This document shows, one piece after another, positions 62,968 to 64,000 of a stretch of DNA of 64,000 bases. Location: assembly GCA_014529385.2 (NCBI GenBank), contig CM043947.1, positions 117,104,087 through 117,168,086 of the forward strand, in the 5' to 3' direction. The position numbers and the translations under genes are program-made. This stretch comes from Adiantum capillus-veneris (lineage: Eukaryota; Streptophyta; Polypodiopsida; Polypodiales; Pteridaceae). Under the pieces are notes generated by a model. The model did no database searches. It was not told where the DNA came from and worked only from the letters and a program-made list of their open reading frames with translations. Every line of letters starts with the position of its first letter. Position 1 is the first letter of the stretch.

Positions 62968-63273
62968 GTGATATTTCATCCTACAAAGTCTGCATCAAAC
63001 TGGTGGTACGTCATAGAGGTAGCCCCTTGTAATGCACGGACGTATGAGGGCTACCATGTGCCAATCACAATGGCATCAATGGAGGAGATTGGAGAAGATG
63101 CTCAGTCAAAAGGTGCTGAGGTGGTGCCAGACAAGCATCAAATTTCTACTCTCTATGGGGTGCATGGAGAGGATCTACAAAATGAAATAGAGGACATCTG
63201 CCTAAATGGAGAGGTCTATATAGATATAGGGAGTTATGTTGAGCTATGCGAGGATGAGATAGAGATCTCTTAA
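62968..63273 (+). CDS. Terminal exon of the CACTA transposase (DUF4216 end)
   Basis: After acceptor ggctttggcag at 62967 the frame opens with a DUF4216-like N-W-W-Y-V-I-E-V segment. It then runs through an acidic tail to TAA at 63271. The upstream exon ends at 62886 before gtaagt. Within that intron agttatgtgcttggaagct is duplicated (about 62890 and 62922). Confidence 0.7.
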   Translation: MIFHPTKSASNWWYVIEVAPCNARTYEGYHVPITMASMEEIGEDAQSKGAEVVPDKHQISTLYGVHGEDLQNEIEDICLNGEVYIDIGSYVELCEDEIEIS

Positions 63274-63446
63274 AGCCATAAACATTGTATTTGAACAATT
63301 TTTCTTCATTTTATAATATATATTGTATTCACGTGGCTATACTTGAGAAATTTAAATTGTCTTTAACTCCAAGTATGTATGCTCCAGGTATGTTCTCACA
63401 AGCAGGGACACTCCTCCGTGTGTCATGAAAGTCTGATATGATGACG

Positions 63447-63711
63447 AGCACTGCACTCCAAGTGCAATGGAGACTAAGGCTGCAATCGCAAAGGAGGTGA
63501 TCTGACACTGCTCATAGATGCTACTCGTCCCTCCACTAGATCTAGTTGATCGAATGAAAGAGATGCTAAGAAGCACTACTACTGCTTCTTAGCATCTCTT
63601 TCACCCGATCAGCTAGATCTAATGGAGGGGCGAGCAACATCTATGAGTAGAGACGGATCACCTCCTTCGCGATTGTAGCCTCAATCTCCATCGCACCCGG
63701 AGCGTAGTGCT
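63447..63711. repeat. Near-perfect hairpin with two 128-bp arms
   Basis: 63447-63574 and 63584-63711 are inverted copies around a 9-base loop (actactact). Pairing is continuous near the loop (agagatgctaagaagc) and has scattered mismatches outward. It could be a MITE-like foldback or a small-RNA precursor. No TIR/TSD can be confirmed here. Confidence 0.85.
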
Positions 63712-64000
63712 TTTACAAGATACGTAGAATGCACACGGGAGACAAATTCACCAAAACTTCACACGAATCCCTCTACACAGGAATCCCTCCCCCTTTATGA
63801 GTTCTCTCTCTGTCTCTCTCTCTCTCTCTCCGTGTCTTTCTGTCTCTCTCTCTACTTGTCCATGTTTTCTTCTCCATTCAGTATTAAGATTAAATGTTCG
63901 TGTGTTTAATGTAGGTATGGATGATGATGAGTTTCTTTCTTCTTTGTCACCGCAGCAGAGGTAGTGGTACGAGGATAGTCATCGCTCTGGAGCATCATCA
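63712..64000. other. CT-rich sequence to window end
   Basis: CT microsatellite stretches lie at 63804-63853. A possible acceptor aatgtag at 63914 is followed by a short Met-Asp-Asp-Asp-Glu frame ending at TAG 63962. The window ends too soon to say whether this is an exon. Confidence 0.3.

Larger units (their letters stand above)
60850..63273 (+). pseudogene. CACTA (En/Spm) transposase, Tnp2 type, decayed
   Basis: In order: E-L-H-Q-L-W and V-D-M-S-R at about 60865-60910, TGA at 60914, G-I-L-M-W-T-M-H-D-Y-P, then after a probable intron ending acatgcag (61068) C-V-T-C-G-P. Next come L-P-Y-W and L-D-P-M-H-I-I-K-N-V (about 61320-61385), then L-K-S-H-N-S-H-K-M (about 61570-61600). A DUF4218-like block follows (61654-62106, L-P-V-A-I-E-G through P-E-G-S-M-A-E-G), and a DUF4216-like end (62650-63273). 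Introns with clean borders lie at about 62455-62524 and 62887-62967. Several stops and at least one frameshift break the frame. The 5' third is missing where the Gypsy fragment abuts. Confidence 0.85.

Overview
The window looks like nuclear DNA of a land plant with a large, repeat-rich genome. It carries spliced genes with GT-AG introns, plant-type Ty3/Gypsy, Ty1/Copia, LINE and CACTA elements, long GA/CA microsatellites, and no bacterial-style gene packing. The style of the Gypsy gag and CACTA transposase makes me suspect a seed-free plant such as a fern, but the sequence alone does not settle this.

Left half (1-29.8 kb). This is one unusual locus. A 20-bp core, TTGGACAAGTGGTGGACCTT, recurs many times, mostly inside a ~440-bp higher-order unit. 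Arrays run on the + strand at about 0.5-2.4, 5.1-13.6 and 16.9-18.8 kb. They run on the - strand at about 22.4-26.2 and 28.1-29.6 kb. Gene exons sit between the arrays: a minus-strand exon resembling a plant transposase-associated domain (1-404), a two-exon gene with a DGQH motif (13745-16397), a SET-domain exon (18994-19550), and two FCP1/NIF-type HAD phosphatase exons (20193-21391 and 26546-27321). All four module acceptors (13740, 18994, 20193, 26546) are in phase 1. The donor at 16397/16398 is also phase 1, so the DGQH module could splice in frame to the SET exon or to either phosphatase exon. I read this as either one gene with alternative terminal modules or the coding core of a large mobile element whose flanking repeats are inverted. 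This is my best candidate for an undescribed system.

Middle (30-52 kb). A decayed Ty3/Gypsy element (30.06-41.25 kb) has a 5'-truncated left LTR and an intact 1.75-kb right LTR. Its gag is split by a 4.1-kb insertion (31998-36136) that carries a 150-bp AT-rich tandem repeat. Next comes a minus-strand LINE (about 45.65-41.43 kb) with ORF1, endonuclease and reverse transcriptase remains. A recently inserted but defective Ty1/Copia element follows (46664-52049), with a perfect 5-bp target duplication (CAAAC).

Right part (52-64 kb). This is mostly non-coding, with long TG/AG microsatellites, a 35-bp G run and a 28-bp C run. It also holds a small gene-like fragment, a 54-bp coding repeat, a zinc-finger-like ORF and a LINE ORF1-like coiled-coil ORF. 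A minus-strand Gypsy 3' fragment (59212-60845) abuts a CACTA Tnp2-type transposase pseudogene (60850-63273). A 128-bp-arm hairpin (63447-63711) lies near the end.
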